Positions 1 through 8,365 of a stretch of 64,000 nucleotides of DNA are shown here, in pieces (positions within the stretch are counted from its first letter, which is position 1; each line of letters starts with the position of its first letter). The DNA is from JAJDTT01 sp022827025. Lineage in GTDB: Bacteria; Acidobacteriota; UBA6911; RPQK01; JAJDTT01. Location of the stretch: the NCBI GenBank assembly GCA_965203535.1, contig OZ241897.1, positions 2,356,001 through 2,420,000 of the forward strand, given 5' to 3'. Both the position numbers and the translations under genes were made by a program. The notes beneath the pieces are model-generated. The model was not told where the DNA came from and ran no database searches. It saw only the letters and a program-made list of their open reading frames with translations.

Positions 1-878
1 GGGAGGCCATCTTCGACGGCGCGATGGAGGCTCGCTTGATCGCCTTGGCCTGCTCCCCGGCCCCGCCGGGGCGCAAGCGCTGGACGCTGCGTCTGCTGGC
101 GGAGAAAGTGGTGGAATTGGGCTGGGTCGAGCGGGTTTCGGTGATGACGGTGCAGCGGACGCTAAAAAAAACAAACTTCAGCCTCATCGGAAGAAGTATT
201 GGCGGATCCCACCACGGGGCAACGCCGCCTTCGTAGCCCGCATGGAAGACGTTTTGGACGTCTATGCCCGGCCCTACGATCCCCGTCGACCGGTGGTCTG
301 CATGGACGAGACCAACAAGCAGTTGATCGGCGAAGTGCGGGAGCCGCTGCCCGTCAAGCCCGGCCAGCCGGAGCGGGTCGAGCACGAGTACGTGCGCAAC
401 GGGGTCGCGCAGATCTTCCTGGAAGTGGAGCCATTGACCGGTCGGAGCCATGTGGAGGCGGCCGAACGGCGCACGCGCCAGGATTGGGCCCGCTGGATCG
501 AAGGCATGCTGGAGAAGCGATATCCGGAGGCCGAGCGGGTGGTCCTGGTCATGGACAACCTGAACACGCACGGCATCGAATCGCTGTACGCGACCTACGA
601 GCCCCGGCACGCTCGCGAACTGGCACAACGACTCGAAATCCATTACACGCCGAAGCACGGGAGCTGGCTCAACATTGCGGAAATCGAACTGAGTGCGCTG
701 TGCGGACAATGCCTCGACCGCCGGATTCCAAGCTTGGCTCAGATGCAACGGGAGATCGAGGCTTGGGTCGTGGACCGGAATCAACGCCGAACCGAGATCA
801 ACTGGCAGTTCAAGACGGAGGATGCCCGGATCAAGCTGAAGAGCCTGTATCCGACACTTTAAGTGGTGATAGACACTA
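1..878 (+). mobile_element. IS630-family insertion sequence, right part (left end outside window)
   Basis: The element runs off the left edge of the window, so only its right end is visible. It carries the transposase described separately. IS630/Tc1-mariner elements insert at TA and duplicate it. The plausible right boundary is the TA at 877-878, preceded by a terminal stretch around 865-876 (GTGGTGATAGACAC) that would be the right inverted repeat. The left repeat is not in the window, so the repeat pair cannot be verified. The boundary falls exactly at the stop codon of the neighbouring EVE-domain gene. Confidence 0.75.
3..862 (+). CDS. IS630-family DDE transposase, 5'-partial, -1 frameshift in an A8 run
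   Basis: The reading frame is open from the window edge and encodes the end of the helix-turn-helix part (…VSVMTVQRTLKK). At the A8 run at 164-171 it must shift by -1 to continue as NKLQPHRKKYWRIPP and then the catalytic domain. The DDE residues are visible: D in VVCMDETNKQL (near 304), D in VVLVMDNLNTHG (near 555), E in GSWLNIAEIE (near 685). Without the shift, translation stops at 236. Many IS630 members use programmed -1 frameshifting on A-runs, so this may be normal expression rather than damage; a simple indel in a dead copy is the alternative. The product would catalyse cut-and-paste transposition at TA sites. Confidence 0.85.
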   Translation, partial: GHLRRRDGGSLDRLGLLPGPAGAQALDAASAGGESGGIGLGRAGFGDDGAADAKKNKLQPHRKKYWRIPPRGNAAFVARMEDVLDVYARPYDPRRPVVCMDETNKQLIGEVREPLPVKPGQPERVEHEYVRNGVAQIFLEVEPLTGRSHVEAAERRTRQDWARWIEGMLEKRYPEAERVVLVMDNLNTHGIESLYATYEPRHARELAQRLEIHYTPKHGSWLNIAEIELSALCGQCLDRRIPSLAQMQREIEAWVVDRNQRRTEINWQFKTEDARIKLKSLYPTL

Positions 879-1286
879 GGTCCCGGACATTTCCAGCAAC
901 TGCGCCCACTCCGTCTCGGAGACGGGCATGACCGAGAGGCGGGGAAGCCGGGCCAGAATGAAACCGGAGAACCGGGAGTCGGCCTTGACCTCCTTCAGAG
1001 TGACCGGCCGGGCCAACCGCTTCCGTGCCTCCACGTCCACCACCGTCAACGTGGGGTCGTCCTTCTCGGGATCGGGATAGGGGGACGAGACCACGTCGGC
1101 GATGCCGATGATGGCCCGGACCCGGCCCGTGTGGTAGATGAAGGCCTGATCCCCGGGACCCATCTGGTTCAGATATTTCAATGCCAGCCGGTTGGCCACG
1201 CCGTCCCAGACCGTACGCTGGTCCCGTTCCAGATCTTCGTAGGAATAATCTCGGGGCTCCGATTTGAGCAACCAGTATTGAGCCAT
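876..1286 (-). CDS. EVE domain-containing protein
   Basis: A 136-residue protein made of one EVE domain (MAQYWLLKSEPRDYSYEDL… start, WDGVANRLALKYLNQM, then IYHTGRVRAIIGIADV). EVE domains are PUA-like folds that bind modified bases in DNA or RNA; the bacterial role is usually unknown, although some sit in modification-dependent restriction enzymes. An AGGAG-like site lies 6-7 bases before the ATG. It is the last of three same-strand genes (HEAT protein, epimerase-like, EVE) with short gaps. The TAG stop is formed by the target TA plus the terminal G of the IS630 element, so the original last residues may have been slightly different; the length is still normal for the family. Confidence 0.9.
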   Translation of the reverse strand: MAQYWLLKSEPRDYSYEDLERDQRTVWDGVANRLALKYLNQMGPGDQAFIYHTGRVRAIIGIADVVSSPYPDPEKDDPTLTVVDVEARKRLARPVTLKEVKADSRFSGFILARLPRLSVMPVSETEWAQLLEMSGT

Positions 1287-1328
1287 GTCTCTCCTCTCGC
1301 AATCGCAAATCCGGTTGGTCCCCCGGAA

Positions 1329-1787
1329 TCACTTGATCGGCGGTCCCGCGACCCAGTCATAGCCGATCTCGGGGTCGTCGTGCGGGATCCGTCCTTCGTC
1401 GCCGGGGTCGTAGACGCGGGATGTCACATACAGGAGGTGGGCCGGGCCGGACAGGCATTTGCAGCCATGCGCCACGCCGGGCGGGATTCCCAGCAGGATG
1501 GGCGGGTGCCCGTCGCCCATGAACAGCTCCATGGTCTCCCCCTCGGTGGGGGAACCGCTGCGCCGGTCGTGCAGGGCCACCTTCAAAACGCCGCACGCCA
1601 CGTACCACCAGTCGGTCTGCTTGCGGTGGACGTGCCAGGCCTTGGCCACTCCGGTGTACATGAGGCTGTGGCTCCACTGTGCGAATCCCTCCTGGAAGTG
1701 ATCGTCCGTCACCCGGAGGATCTCCCGGAAGAAGCCCCGGCTGTCGGTGTGGGTCACCAGCTCCGTGACTGAAACGCCTTCGATCAA
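1329..1787 (-). CDS. dTDP-4-dehydrorhamnose 3,5-epimerase family protein (cupin)
   Basis: A 152-residue RmlC-like cupin. It begins MIEGVSVTELVTHTDSRG, the usual opening of this family, and contains the KAWHVHRKQTDWWYVACG strand pair with the family His, followed by GIPPGVAHGCKC. RmlC proteins epimerise dTDP-4-keto-6-deoxyglucose in rhamnose synthesis. At 152 residues this is shorter than classical RmlC (about 180), and no other rml gene is nearby, so the exact sugar-nucleotide substrate is uncertain. The start codon is TTG at 1787; no better start matches the family N-terminus. It lies 34 bases after the HEAT gene and 42 before the EVE gene. Confidence 0.8.
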   Translation of the reverse strand: MIEGVSVTELVTHTDSRGFFREILRVTDDHFQEGFAQWSHSLMYTGVAKAWHVHRKQTDWWYVACGVLKVALHDRRSGSPTEGETMELFMGDGHPPILLGIPPGVAHGCKCLSGPAHLLYVTSRVYDPGDEGRIPHDDPEIGYDWVAGPPIK

Positions 1788-1821
1788 AGGACGCGCATCC
1801 TTTCTCCGGCGAACCGGATGG

Positions 1822-2550
1822 TCACCGCGTACCCAGCGCCCTCAAGGTGCCGCCGCGGCTGAGCGTGTATCCCGGTGGCAGGGACTCCTCCACCTTGGCC
1901 CGAAATCCCGTCACCTTCCAGCCATGCTCCGCCAGGCGCTCCAGGATCTGGGCGCGGACCCGGGGGCGGTCCTCCGCGTCCAGGTAGCACTTCAACACCG
2001 ATTCGCGGCCCTCCTCCGGGGGACGCCCGAAGAGATAGTCCGCCGCCGACAGGCAGACGTCGTCGTCCTCGTCCTCCAGAAACAGCCGTACCGTCTCCAG
2101 CAATCCGGGTGAGTGAATCTGCTCCAGCGACCGGATCAACTGGGTCTTGGGCTCGGAGCTGGCCGGGGGGTATTCCCAATGGAAACGGAGGATCTCGTCG
2201 ATGCGAGCCGCCAATTCCTCGCTGGGCAGGATCTCCTGAAGCGCCCGCAGGGGCCAGTAGACCTGCCGCTCCCGCTTCAGGAAGGTGAGCAGTGGCGGGA
2301 GGGCCTTCCGGTCCAACCGGACGATCCAGGAAAGCAGTTCCTCCTTCTCGTCCTGGTCCCGGATCAGGGGGGACGTACTGATGGTGTACCGGTCCAGGAG
2401 CGCCAGCAGCGCTTCGGGCGTGCCCATCTCGTACAGGCGCCGGCAGGCATTGACCCGGACGGCCGGATCCCCGTGAGGCTCCTTCACCTTCTTGCGCGCC
2501 CTTCTGATCTGTCTCTCCGGCGATCCGCGGAGAAAGGAAAACAGGTCCAC
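1822..2550 (-). CDS. HEAT-repeat protein
   Basis: A 242-residue, Arg/Glu/Leu-rich alpha-solenoid protein with HEAT-like units (AVRVNACRRLYEMGTPEALLALL; LLSWIVRLDRKALPPLLTFL; GLLETVRLFLEDEDDDVCLSA). HEAT solenoids serve as protein-binding scaffolds; no catalytic motif is seen. No signal peptide is present, so it is probably cytoplasmic. Translation appears to start at a GTG that sits exactly where the transcription start would be expected, six bases after a TAGACT box (2557-2562), so the message is predicted to be leaderless. It heads the short HEAT / epimerase / EVE run. Confidence 0.75.
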   Translation of the reverse strand: MDLFSFLRGSPERQIRRARKKVKEPHGDPAVRVNACRRLYEMGTPEALLALLDRYTISTSPLIRDQDEKEELLSWIVRLDRKALPPLLTFLKRERQVYWPLRALQEILPSEELAARIDEILRFHWEYPPASSEPKTQLIRSLEQIHSPGLLETVRLFLEDEDDDVCLSAADYLFGRPPEEGRESVLKCYLDAEDRPRVRAQILERLAEHGWKVTGFRAKVEESLPPGYTLSRGGTLRALGTR

Positions 2551-2556
2551 GCTGCT

Positions 2557-2562
2557 AGTCTA
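2557..2562 (-). promoter_or_regulatory. predicted -10 box TAGACT for the HEAT gene (leaderless)
   Basis: On the minus strand the sequence reads TGGTAGACT followed by six bases and then the GTG start at 2550. The TGn before the hexamer fits an extended -10. No convincing -35 is seen. The spacing places +1 at the start codon. Confidence 0.5.
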
Positions 2563-2710
2563 CCAGTTGAAACGGAGTCCGGCCCCAAGACCTGGCGGAG
2601 CCGGCGACCTTGAAAGATTTCGATTTCAAGACCTGGCAGTCCGTGGTGAAAGTCCCGCGAGCACCGAGACCGTTCCTGCGCCCGCCGGACAAGGCGCGAT
2701 TCGGGTGCAT

Positions 2711-2738
2711 GTAGGGGCGACCCTTGTGGTCGCCCTCC
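2711..2738 (+). repeat. dispersed palindrome, family A
   Basis: GTAGGGGCGACCCTTGTGG and continuation to GTCGCCCTCC forms a hairpin with the GGGCGACC/GGTCGCCC arms and a TTGT loop. It is one of at least six copies in the window. It lies in the 346-base gap 2551-2896, which otherwise holds no gene that I can support. Confidence 0.8.
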
Positions 2739-2896
2739 GGAATCTCAACGCCGTCGGCCGGGATGCAGGGACGGTCGAATGCCGTGATGACTTTTGCCAC
2801 GGACTGTTAACATGGCCCCCGGTCACCTTCAACCGGAGCCACGCGGCGCCGCCGCGGGAACGGGTTTGGGCCGGGTGCGGCCATTCCGGGAGAATC

Positions 2897-3877
2897 ATGA
2901 GAGCGGTCCTGATCCAAGAACCCGGCGGTCCGGAGGTGCTTCGCGCCGGTGAGGTCCCCGACCCGGCGCCGGCGCCCGGAGAAATCCTGGTCCGGGTCCG
3001 CGCCACCGCCCTGAATCGGGCCGACCTGCTCCAACGGCAAGGGCTCTATCCGCCTCCTCCCGGCGTCGATCCCCGGATACCCGGGCTCGAGTTCGCCGGT
3101 TCCGTGGAAGCGGCCGGCTCCGCCGTCACCGAATTCCAGCCGGGACAACGAGTCATGGGATTGTTGCCGGGTGCGGGCTACGCGGAGAAGGTGGTCACTC
3201 CGGAACGCCTGGCGCTGCCCATACCGGACCGTCTGAGTTTTCAGGAGGCGGCGGGCATCCCCGAGGTCTTCCTGACCGCCTTCGACGCCCTCCATCTGCA
3301 GGGCGGGCTGGGACCGGGACAGACCCTGCTGCTCCACGGGGCCGGAAGCGGTGTGGGAACCGCCGCACTTCAGCTCTGCCATGTGACGGGTGCGACGAGC
3401 ATCGGCACCTCCCGGTCCCCGGGGAAACTGGACCGTTGCCTTGAGTTGGGCTTGGATCACGCCGTTCTCACGGAACGCGGAGACTTCCAGAAAACTGTAC
3501 TCGATTTGACGGCGGGAAGAGGGGTGGACCTGATCCTGGACATGGTCGGAGCGGCCTACCTGGAGCAGAATCTCTCCTGCCTGGCCCCCCGGGGGCGGCT
3601 GATCCTGATCGGGTTGCTGGGCGGACCATCGGCCCCGATCGACCTGTCGCGGATCCTCAAGCAGAGCCTCCGGATTCGCGGGACCGTCCTCCGTCCCCGT
3701 CCGGTGGAGGAGAAGATCCGACTCAACCAGGAGTTCCGAAGGCGAATCCTGCCCTTTTTCGAAACCGGCGACCTCAAGCCCATTATCGACCGGGAGTTCC
3801 CCCTGGAGAAGGCGGCCGAAGCCCATGCCTTCATGGAGAGCAACGGGAACTTCGGCAAGATCGTCCTGACCTGCTGA
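2897..3877 (+). CDS. NAD(P)H-quinone oxidoreductase, PIG3/zeta-crystallin type
   Basis: A 326-residue zinc-free medium-chain dehydrogenase/reductase. The N-terminal GroES-like half (MRAVLIQEPGGPEVL… ALNRADLLQRQGLYPPPPG) is typical of the TP53I3/PIG3 quinone oxidoreductases. The Rossmann half carries the nucleotide-binding loop HGAGSGVGTAALQL. It probably reduces quinones or enones with NADPH in the cytoplasm. The ATG at 2897 matches the family N-terminus exactly; the frame is open upstream but that part does not resemble the family. It converges on rlmD with only five bases between the stops. Confidence 0.9.
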   Translation: MRAVLIQEPGGPEVLRAGEVPDPAPAPGEILVRVRATALNRADLLQRQGLYPPPPGVDPRIPGLEFAGSVEAAGSAVTEFQPGQRVMGLLPGAGYAEKVVTPERLALPIPDRLSFQEAAGIPEVFLTAFDALHLQGGLGPGQTLLLHGAGSGVGTAALQLCHVTGATSIGTSRSPGKLDRCLELGLDHAVLTERGDFQKTVLDLTAGRGVDLILDMVGAAYLEQNLSCLAPRGRLILIGLLGGPSAPIDLSRILKQSLRIRGTVLRPRPVEEKIRLNQEFRRRILPFFETGDLKPIIDREFPLEKAAEAHAFMESNGNFGKIVLTC

Positions 3878-3882
3878 TTCCG

Positions 3883-5283
3883 TCAGGTGCGCACCAGGCA
3901 GGCGACGTTTTCGATGTGGTAGGTCTGGGGAAACATGTCCACGGGACGCACGCTTTCCACCCGGTAGCGCCGGGCCAGGATCTTGAGGTCGCGGGTCTGG
4001 GTGGCGGGATTGCAACTGACGTACACGATCCGTTCCGGAGCCAGATCGAGGATCGACCGGCACGTCTGCTTGTGCATGCCGGCGCGGGGCGGGTCCACGA
4101 CCAGGACCTCGGGATGTCCCTGCCGCAGAACCAGGTTCCGGTTCAGCGCCTTGGCCGCATCCATGAGCACGAAGGTGCAGTTCCTGATCCCGTTGACGAG
4201 GGCGTTGGCCCGGGCGGCGGTGATGGCCGTCGCATGGTTGTCGATGCCCACGACCTTCTGGCAATTCCGGGCCAGGAAGAGAGCGATGGTCCCGATCCCA
4301 CAGTACAGGTCGTAGACGATCTCATGTCCGGTGAGGCCGGCATACGTCCGCACCACTTCGAACAGATTTCGGGCCTGGGAAGTGTTGGGCTGGAAGAAAG
4401 TCGTCGGAGCGATCCGGAACTCCAGGTCGCCGATGCGCTCCCGGATAACGCCGTTGCCGTGGTAGACCTCCTCCTCCTGGCCCGCGGCCACCGGAGAAAG
4501 GGTCTCGTTGATGCTGTTGACGATGGTGGTGATCTGGGGAAACTCCCGCAACAGTTCGGCGCACAACAGCTTCATGCGGTCCGGGCGCCGCTGGCGGGTC
4601 ACCAGATTGACCATGAAGTCGCCCGTGTTGGAGCCGGTTCGGATCACCAGGTTCCGAAGATACCCTTCGCCCGTATAACTGCTGTAGGCTTGCCAGCCCT
4701 CCTGCATGGCGAGTCTTCGGACCCGATTCACCACCTGGGCGCTGACCGGACTCTGGAGAAAACAGGTTTCCAGATCCAGGATCTTGTCGTGGCGCTTGGG
4801 GATGTGAAGACCCAGGGCGAATCCCTTCCTGAGCGGCGCTCCGCTCCGGATCTCTTCCGGCATCAGCCACCGGTTGGGGCCGAAGGTGAACTCCATCTTG
4901 TTGCGGTAGTAGAAGACGCTGGGAGAGGGCAGCGTGGATTTCACCTCAACTCCGGCGATGCCGCCCAAGTGCTGAAGCGTCTCTTCCACCTGCGCCCGCT
5001 TGAAGGAGAGCTGGCGCCGGTAGTCCACGTTCTGACAACTGCACCCTCCACAGGTGCCGAAGTAGCGGCAGGCCGGGGAGACCCGGCAGGGAGACAGCTC
5101 CAGCACCTCCTCCACCACGGCTTCCGCGTGCCGGCGTTTCTTCTTGACGACGCGGGCCCGGACCCGATCTCCCGGGACCCCGTTCCGGACCAGGATGACC
5201 AGTCCGTTCCGGCGCGCCACCGAGACCCCCTTGTACGCGGCCGACTCGACCTCCAGCTCCACAATATCGCCGCGGCTCAACAT
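3883..5283 (-). CDS. rlmD: 23S rRNA (uracil-5-)-methyltransferase, RlmD/TrmA family
   Basis: A 466-residue RNA m5U methyltransferase. An N-terminal TRAM domain (GDIVELEVESAAYKGVSVAR) is followed by the 4Fe-4S cysteines in CRVSPACRYFGTCGGC. The SAM-binding core has VYDLYCGIGTIALFLA, the VVDPPRAG motif, and the nucleophilic Cys in IVYVSCNPATQTRDL. All catalytic features are intact. The ATG at 5283 starts directly at the TRAM domain; a longer frame upstream is open but unsupported. RlmD versus RlmCD/TrmA specificity cannot be settled from sequence alone; the Fe-S cluster favours the RlmD-like group. Confidence 0.9.
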   Translation of the reverse strand: MLSRGDIVELEVESAAYKGVSVARRNGLVILVRNGVPGDRVRARVVKKKRRHAEAVVEEVLELSPCRVSPACRYFGTCGGCSCQNVDYRRQLSFKRAQVEETLQHLGGIAGVEVKSTLPSPSVFYYRNKMEFTFGPNRWLMPEEIRSGAPLRKGFALGLHIPKRHDKILDLETCFLQSPVSAQVVNRVRRLAMQEGWQAYSSYTGEGYLRNLVIRTGSNTGDFMVNLVTRQRRPDRMKLLCAELLREFPQITTIVNSINETLSPVAAGQEEEVYHGNGVIRERIGDLEFRIAPTTFFQPNTSQARNLFEVVRTYAGLTGHEIVYDLYCGIGTIALFLARNCQKVVGIDNHATAITAARANALVNGIRNCTFVLMDAAKALNRNLVLRQGHPEVLVVDPPRAGMHKQTCRSILDLAPERIVYVSCNPATQTRDLKILARRYRVESVRPVDMFPQTYHIENVACLVRT

Positions 5284-5308
5284 GACACTTCCCCGATTCC
5301 GGGAGGTG

Positions 5309-5314
5309 ATCATA
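5309..5314 (-). promoter_or_regulatory. predicted extended -10 (TGCTATGAT) for rlmD
   Basis: The minus strand reads CTGCTATGAT about 25 bases before the ATG at 5283. TGn plus TATGAT is a good extended -10; no correctly spaced -35 is evident. Confidence 0.4.
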
Positions 5315-5449
5315 GCAGATGGGCCTCGGGCCAAGGCATGAGGGTCCGGGGTCGAACCGGCTTCCGAAGGTTCATCCCACGGGCACCCGATACCTTGTAC
5401 GGCGTGATGCCGTGGCGTCGTCCCATGCGGGGTGCTAAGGTGTAACGCC

Positions 5450-6532
5450 ATGATTTCCCACCTCTTCGCGACGCGCTTCGGCAGGCTTTCCGGGATTGCT
5501 TCCTGGCGCTGGTCCACGCGAATGCTGCTGATCGGGCTCCTCCTGCCGACCGGCCCAACGCTGCTCGCACGAACCTTGGACATCTACTTCATCGACGCCG
5601 AAGGGGGCGCCGCGACGTTCATCGTCACCCCGCTGAAGGAGTCGATTCTCATCGACACGGGATGGAGGAGAGAGGACGGCCGGGACGCCAAGAGAATCGA
5701 GGCCGTGGCCCGGGCGGCCGGCCTCGAACGCATCACCTACGTGGTCACGACCCACTTCCACCGGGACCACTACGGCGGCATCGGACGCCTGGTGCAATTG
5801 ATCCCCGTCGACAACTTCCTGGATCACGGGCCCATGCACGAGCTCAGGGAGGACCCGCAATTCCCCTTCTACTACACCGAGTACATCCGGGCCACACGGG
5901 GGAACCGGCAGCGGATCCGGCCTGGGGATACGATACCCCTACGAAGTCTTCAGGTGCCTCTCAAGCTCCTCTGCGTGTCTGCGGCCGGCGATACGCTCAA
6001 GGGCGAGGGTCCCGCCAATCCCGCCTGCGGAAGGCTCACCCGGAAGAAGAAAGACACCACGGACAATGCCAGGAGCGTGGGCCTGCTGCTGCGCTACGGA
6101 AGTTTCGAGTTTCTGGATCTGGGGGACCTGACCTGGAACGTGGAATCGCGCCTGGCCTGCCCCTCGAACCTGCTGGGGCGGATCGACCTCTACCAGACCA
6201 CCCACCACGGACTCGCCACCAGCAACAATCCGGTCCTGGTATCGGCCCTCGCCCCCCGGGTGGCCGTCTTCAACAACGGCTCCCGCAAAGGGGCCGCCCC
6301 CGAGGTCTTCTTGCTGCTGAAGTCGCTCCCCTCCGTCGATGCGATCTTCCAGGTCCACAAGAACCTGGATTCGGGTCCGGACCGAAACGCCCCCGAGGAT
6401 TTCATCGCCAACCTGGGAGGCGACGAGGACTGCCCCGGACACCTGCTGAAGGTGTCGGTGAGCGCCGACGGAAACACCTACACCGTCACCAACGGCCGCA
6501 ACAACCTGAGCCGGACCTACTTCACCCGCTGA
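5450..6532 (+). CDS. exported metallo-beta-lactamase-fold hydrolase
   Basis: A 360-residue protein with a hydrophobic N-terminus (MLLIGLLLPTGPTLLA around residues 25-40) that looks like a signal peptide, so the true start may be the ATG at 5522. The MBL metal-binding motif THFHRDHYGG is at residues 101-110, and a distal DLTWN and THHGLATSNN supply later ligands, as in the ComEC-C-terminal-like MBL group. It probably hydrolyses a phosphoester or similar bond outside the cytoplasm; the substrate is unknown. No operon partner. Confidence 0.8.
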   Translation: MISHLFATRFGRLSGIASWRWSTRMLLIGLLLPTGPTLLARTLDIYFIDAEGGAATFIVTPLKESILIDTGWRREDGRDAKRIEAVARAAGLERITYVVTTHFHRDHYGGIGRLVQLIPVDNFLDHGPMHELREDPQFPFYYTEYIRATRGNRQRIRPGDTIPLRSLQVPLKLLCVSAAGDTLKGEGPANPACGRLTRKKKDTTDNARSVGLLLRYGSFEFLDLGDLTWNVESRLACPSNLLGRIDLYQTTHHGLATSNNPVLVSALAPRVAVFNNGSRKGAAPEVFLLLKSLPSVDAIFQVHKNLDSGPDRNAPEDFIANLGGDEDCPGHLLKVSVSADGNTYTVTNGRNNLSRTYFTR

Positions 6533-6564
6533 GACGGTCCTGAGTGAAATTTCTGCTCATTCTC

Positions 6565-6593
6565 TTGAGAAGATTTGCGGACTCTGCTAGACT
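6565..6593 (+). promoter_or_regulatory. promoter of the Phd-VapC operon
   Basis: TTGAGA (6565-6570), a 17-base spacer ending in TGC, then TAGACT (6588-6593). This is the best complete sigma70-type promoter in the window and anchors the TAGACT box seen elsewhere. Confidence 0.75.
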
Positions 6594-6610
6594 TAGCTGA
6601 ACTTAGCTAA
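6591..6610 (+). promoter_or_regulatory. candidate operator of the TA operon
   Basis: Two tandem 10-base units, ACTTAGCTGA and ACTTAGCTAA, overlap the end of the -10 box and the expected transcription start. TTAGCTAA (6603-6610) is a perfect palindrome. Such repeats at the start of toxin-antitoxin operons usually bind the antitoxin or the complex for autoregulation; that role is inferred. Confidence 0.55.
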
Positions 6611-6624
6611 CAGAGGGTCCGAAG

Positions 6625-6876
6625 ATGCAGGTAAACATGCACGAGGCAAAATCGCAACTGTCCCGGCTGGGCAAATTGGCCTGGGAGGGTGAGGAAATCG
6701 TGATCGCCAGAGCCGGCGAACCCTGGCTGCGATTGACGCCGTTTAGAAAGCGCCTCGAAGAAAGAAAACCGGGGGGATTTGAGGGGCAGTTCTGGATGTC
6801 TCCAGACTTCGACGAGGTAGACGAGGAACTCATCGAGATGATAGAGAACCCCAAGATCTTTCCGGATGAGGACTGA
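6625..6876 (+). CDS. Phd/YefM-type antitoxin
   Basis: An 83-residue antitoxin. The N-terminal Phd fold is visible (MQVNMHEAKSQLSRLGKLAW… EEIVIARAGEPWLRLTP). The C-terminal half is acidic (residues 55-83, FWMSPDFDEVDEELIEMIE) and would wrap the toxin. It neutralises the VapC-type PIN toxin encoded two bases downstream and probably represses the operon through the repeats at 6591-6610. The local base composition is less GC-rich than the neighbours, consistent with a horizontally acquired module. Confidence 0.9.
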   Translation: MQVNMHEAKSQLSRLGKLAWEGEEIVIARAGEPWLRLTPFRKRLEERKPGGFEGQFWMSPDFDEVDEELIEMIENPKIFPDED

Positions 6877-6878
6877 AA

Positions 6879-7259
6879 ATGAGCCGGTTGTTGCTGGATA
6901 CCCACGCGTTCGTATGGTGGGCTTCCGACGATAAGCGGTTGGCTGCCCATGCTCATGCCGCCATCGGCAATCCAAGTAACCACGTTTTCGTCAGCGCAAT
7001 CAGCGCTTGGGAAATTGGAGTTAACATGGCGAAAGGACGTATGGAGGCTCCAGACAATTTGGGGGCGGTGGTCGACGAGAAGGGTTTCGCGCATCTGCCC
7101 CTTACTTTCCATCATGCAGAACATGCGGCGCAGCTTCCAATGCATCATCGGGACCCGTTCGATCGATTCCTGATCGCTCAGGCCCAAATCGAGGGCCTCA
7201 CCATCGTCACCCGGGACGCCCGCATTCCACTCTACGGCGTGCGCACGATGCGGGCTTAG
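6879..7259 (+). CDS. PIN-domain toxin, VapC family
   Basis: A 126-residue PIN-domain ribonuclease toxin. The acidic catalytic residues are in place: D in LLLDTHAFVWW, E in SAISAWEIG, D in RDPFDRFLIAQA and D in IVTRDARI. Such toxins cleave RNA (tRNA or rRNA in characterised cases) until bound by the antitoxin. The start lies two bases after the antitoxin stop, so the pair is co-translated. Its stop overlaps the stop of the convergent ThiO-like gene by three bases. Confidence 0.9.
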   Translation: MSRLLLDTHAFVWWASDDKRLAAHAHAAIGNPSNHVFVSAISAWEIGVNMAKGRMEAPDNLGAVVDEKGFAHLPLTFHHAEHAAQLPMHHRDPFDRFLIAQAQIEGLTIVTRDARIPLYGVRTMRA

Positions 7260-8365
7260 TCGGGTACGGCGAAAGGTTCCAGGGTCAGAGAGGTCGGGCG
7301 GTTCGTCAGCAGTTGGGACATGAGCAGACCGGAGGCCGGCGAAAGCAGCATTCCATTGCTGTTGTGCGCCGTGGCGACATAGAGGTTTTCGAAGTCCTTG
7401 AGGCGGCCGAGATAGGGTCCACCCCGGCGAACGGCCGGCCGCAGACCGGCCCATGAGGTCACGAACGTGGCATCCGACAGGCCCGGGGCCACGTGAAAGG
7501 CCCATTCGAGAAGTTCGAGGACCCCGTGGACGGTGCTCGTCTTATCGAAACCGACCGCTTCCTCGGTGGCGCCCACCAAGAGCTTTCCGTCGCTTCTCGG
7601 CACCAGGTAGTGGCCGTTGTTGTTCACGATCTGACCCAGTTTTCCCGGCAGCGACTCCAGGAGCACGATTTCGCCCTTGGAGGAGTAGACGGGCAGGTCG
7701 ACTCCCACCCGGTCGCCCACCAGACCGGACCAGGCTCCGGTGGCCAGGACGAAGCTTTCCCCTTGGATTCGCTCCTCGGGAGTCAGAATGGCGGTCACGC
7801 GTCCGGACCGGACCTCCATGCCCACCACCGGACTATGTTCCAGGATCCGCGTTCCCATCCTTTGGGACGCCAGCGAGAGTGCCCGCACCAGGCGGGGAGG
7901 CCGGATGGAGGCGTCTCCGGGGAAACGGATCGCGGCCCGGGCCTCCCGATTGAGCGCCGGCTCCAGCTCGAACAGATCGGCCGGCTCCAGGAATTCGACC
8001 TCGAGGCCGGTCATGACGGATCCCCGATAGTAGTTTTTGGCTCTCTCGACCCCTTCCTCGTCCAGAAAGACATGAACACCGCCGCTGGGCCGATACTCGG
8101 GATCGACTCCGCTCAACTCGATGAGCTCCTTGACCAGAGGCTCGAACAGATTCCTGCTCAACGTCGCCAAGCGCTCGTAGGGATGGGTGCTGGCGGGACG
8201 ACCGTGGTTCAGAATGCCGGCGGAGGCCCAAGAGGCCTCTTGTCCGACCCGGCCCCGGTCCAGAATCAGGACCGGCACTCCCTCCTTGGCCAGATGGTAA
8301 GCAACCGAGCAGCCGATGACTCCTGCGCCGACGATAACGACGTCCGCAGACTCCGTCTTCTCCAT
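7256..8365 (-). CDS. FAD-dependent glycine oxidase-like protein (ThiO family)
   Basis: A 369-residue DAO-superfamily flavoenzyme. The FAD dinucleotide-binding loop VVIVGAGVIGCSVAYHLA is at residues 9-26, ASWASAGIL follows, and the C-terminal GLRPAVRRGGPYLG and NSNGMLLSPASG segments complete the DAO fold. ThiO oxidises glycine to iminoacetate for thiazole synthesis, but no thi genes are nearby; a general amino-acid oxidase/dehydrogenase role is equally possible. An AT-rich leader (8366-8395) holds TAGAAT/TAATCT boxes. Confidence 0.85.
   Translation of the reverse strand: MEKTESADVVIVGAGVIGCSVAYHLAKEGVPVLILDRGRVGQEASWASAGILNHGRPASTHPYERLATLSRNLFEPLVKELIELSGVDPEYRPSGGVHVFLDEEGVERAKNYYRGSVMTGLEVEFLEPADLFELEPALNREARAAIRFPGDASIRPPRLVRALSLASQRMGTRILEHSPVVGMEVRSGRVTAILTPEERIQGESFVLATGAWSGLVGDRVGVDLPVYSSKGEIVLLESLPGKLGQIVNNNGHYLVPRSDGKLLVGATEEAVGFDKTSTVHGVLELLEWAFHVAPGLSDATFVTSWAGLRPAVRRGGPYLGRLKDFENLYVATAHNSNGMLLSPASGLLMSQLLTNRPTSLTLEPFAVPD

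Noticed and set aside
2492..2896. Upstream extension of the quinone oxidoreductase frame
   Set aside because: It crosses the family-A palindrome and has no family similarity; the ATG at 2897 matches the family N-terminus.
876..7259. EVE protein next to a VapC module as a defence island
   Set aside because: The two are 5 kb apart with housekeeping-type genes between; no restriction, CRISPR or other defence gene is present.
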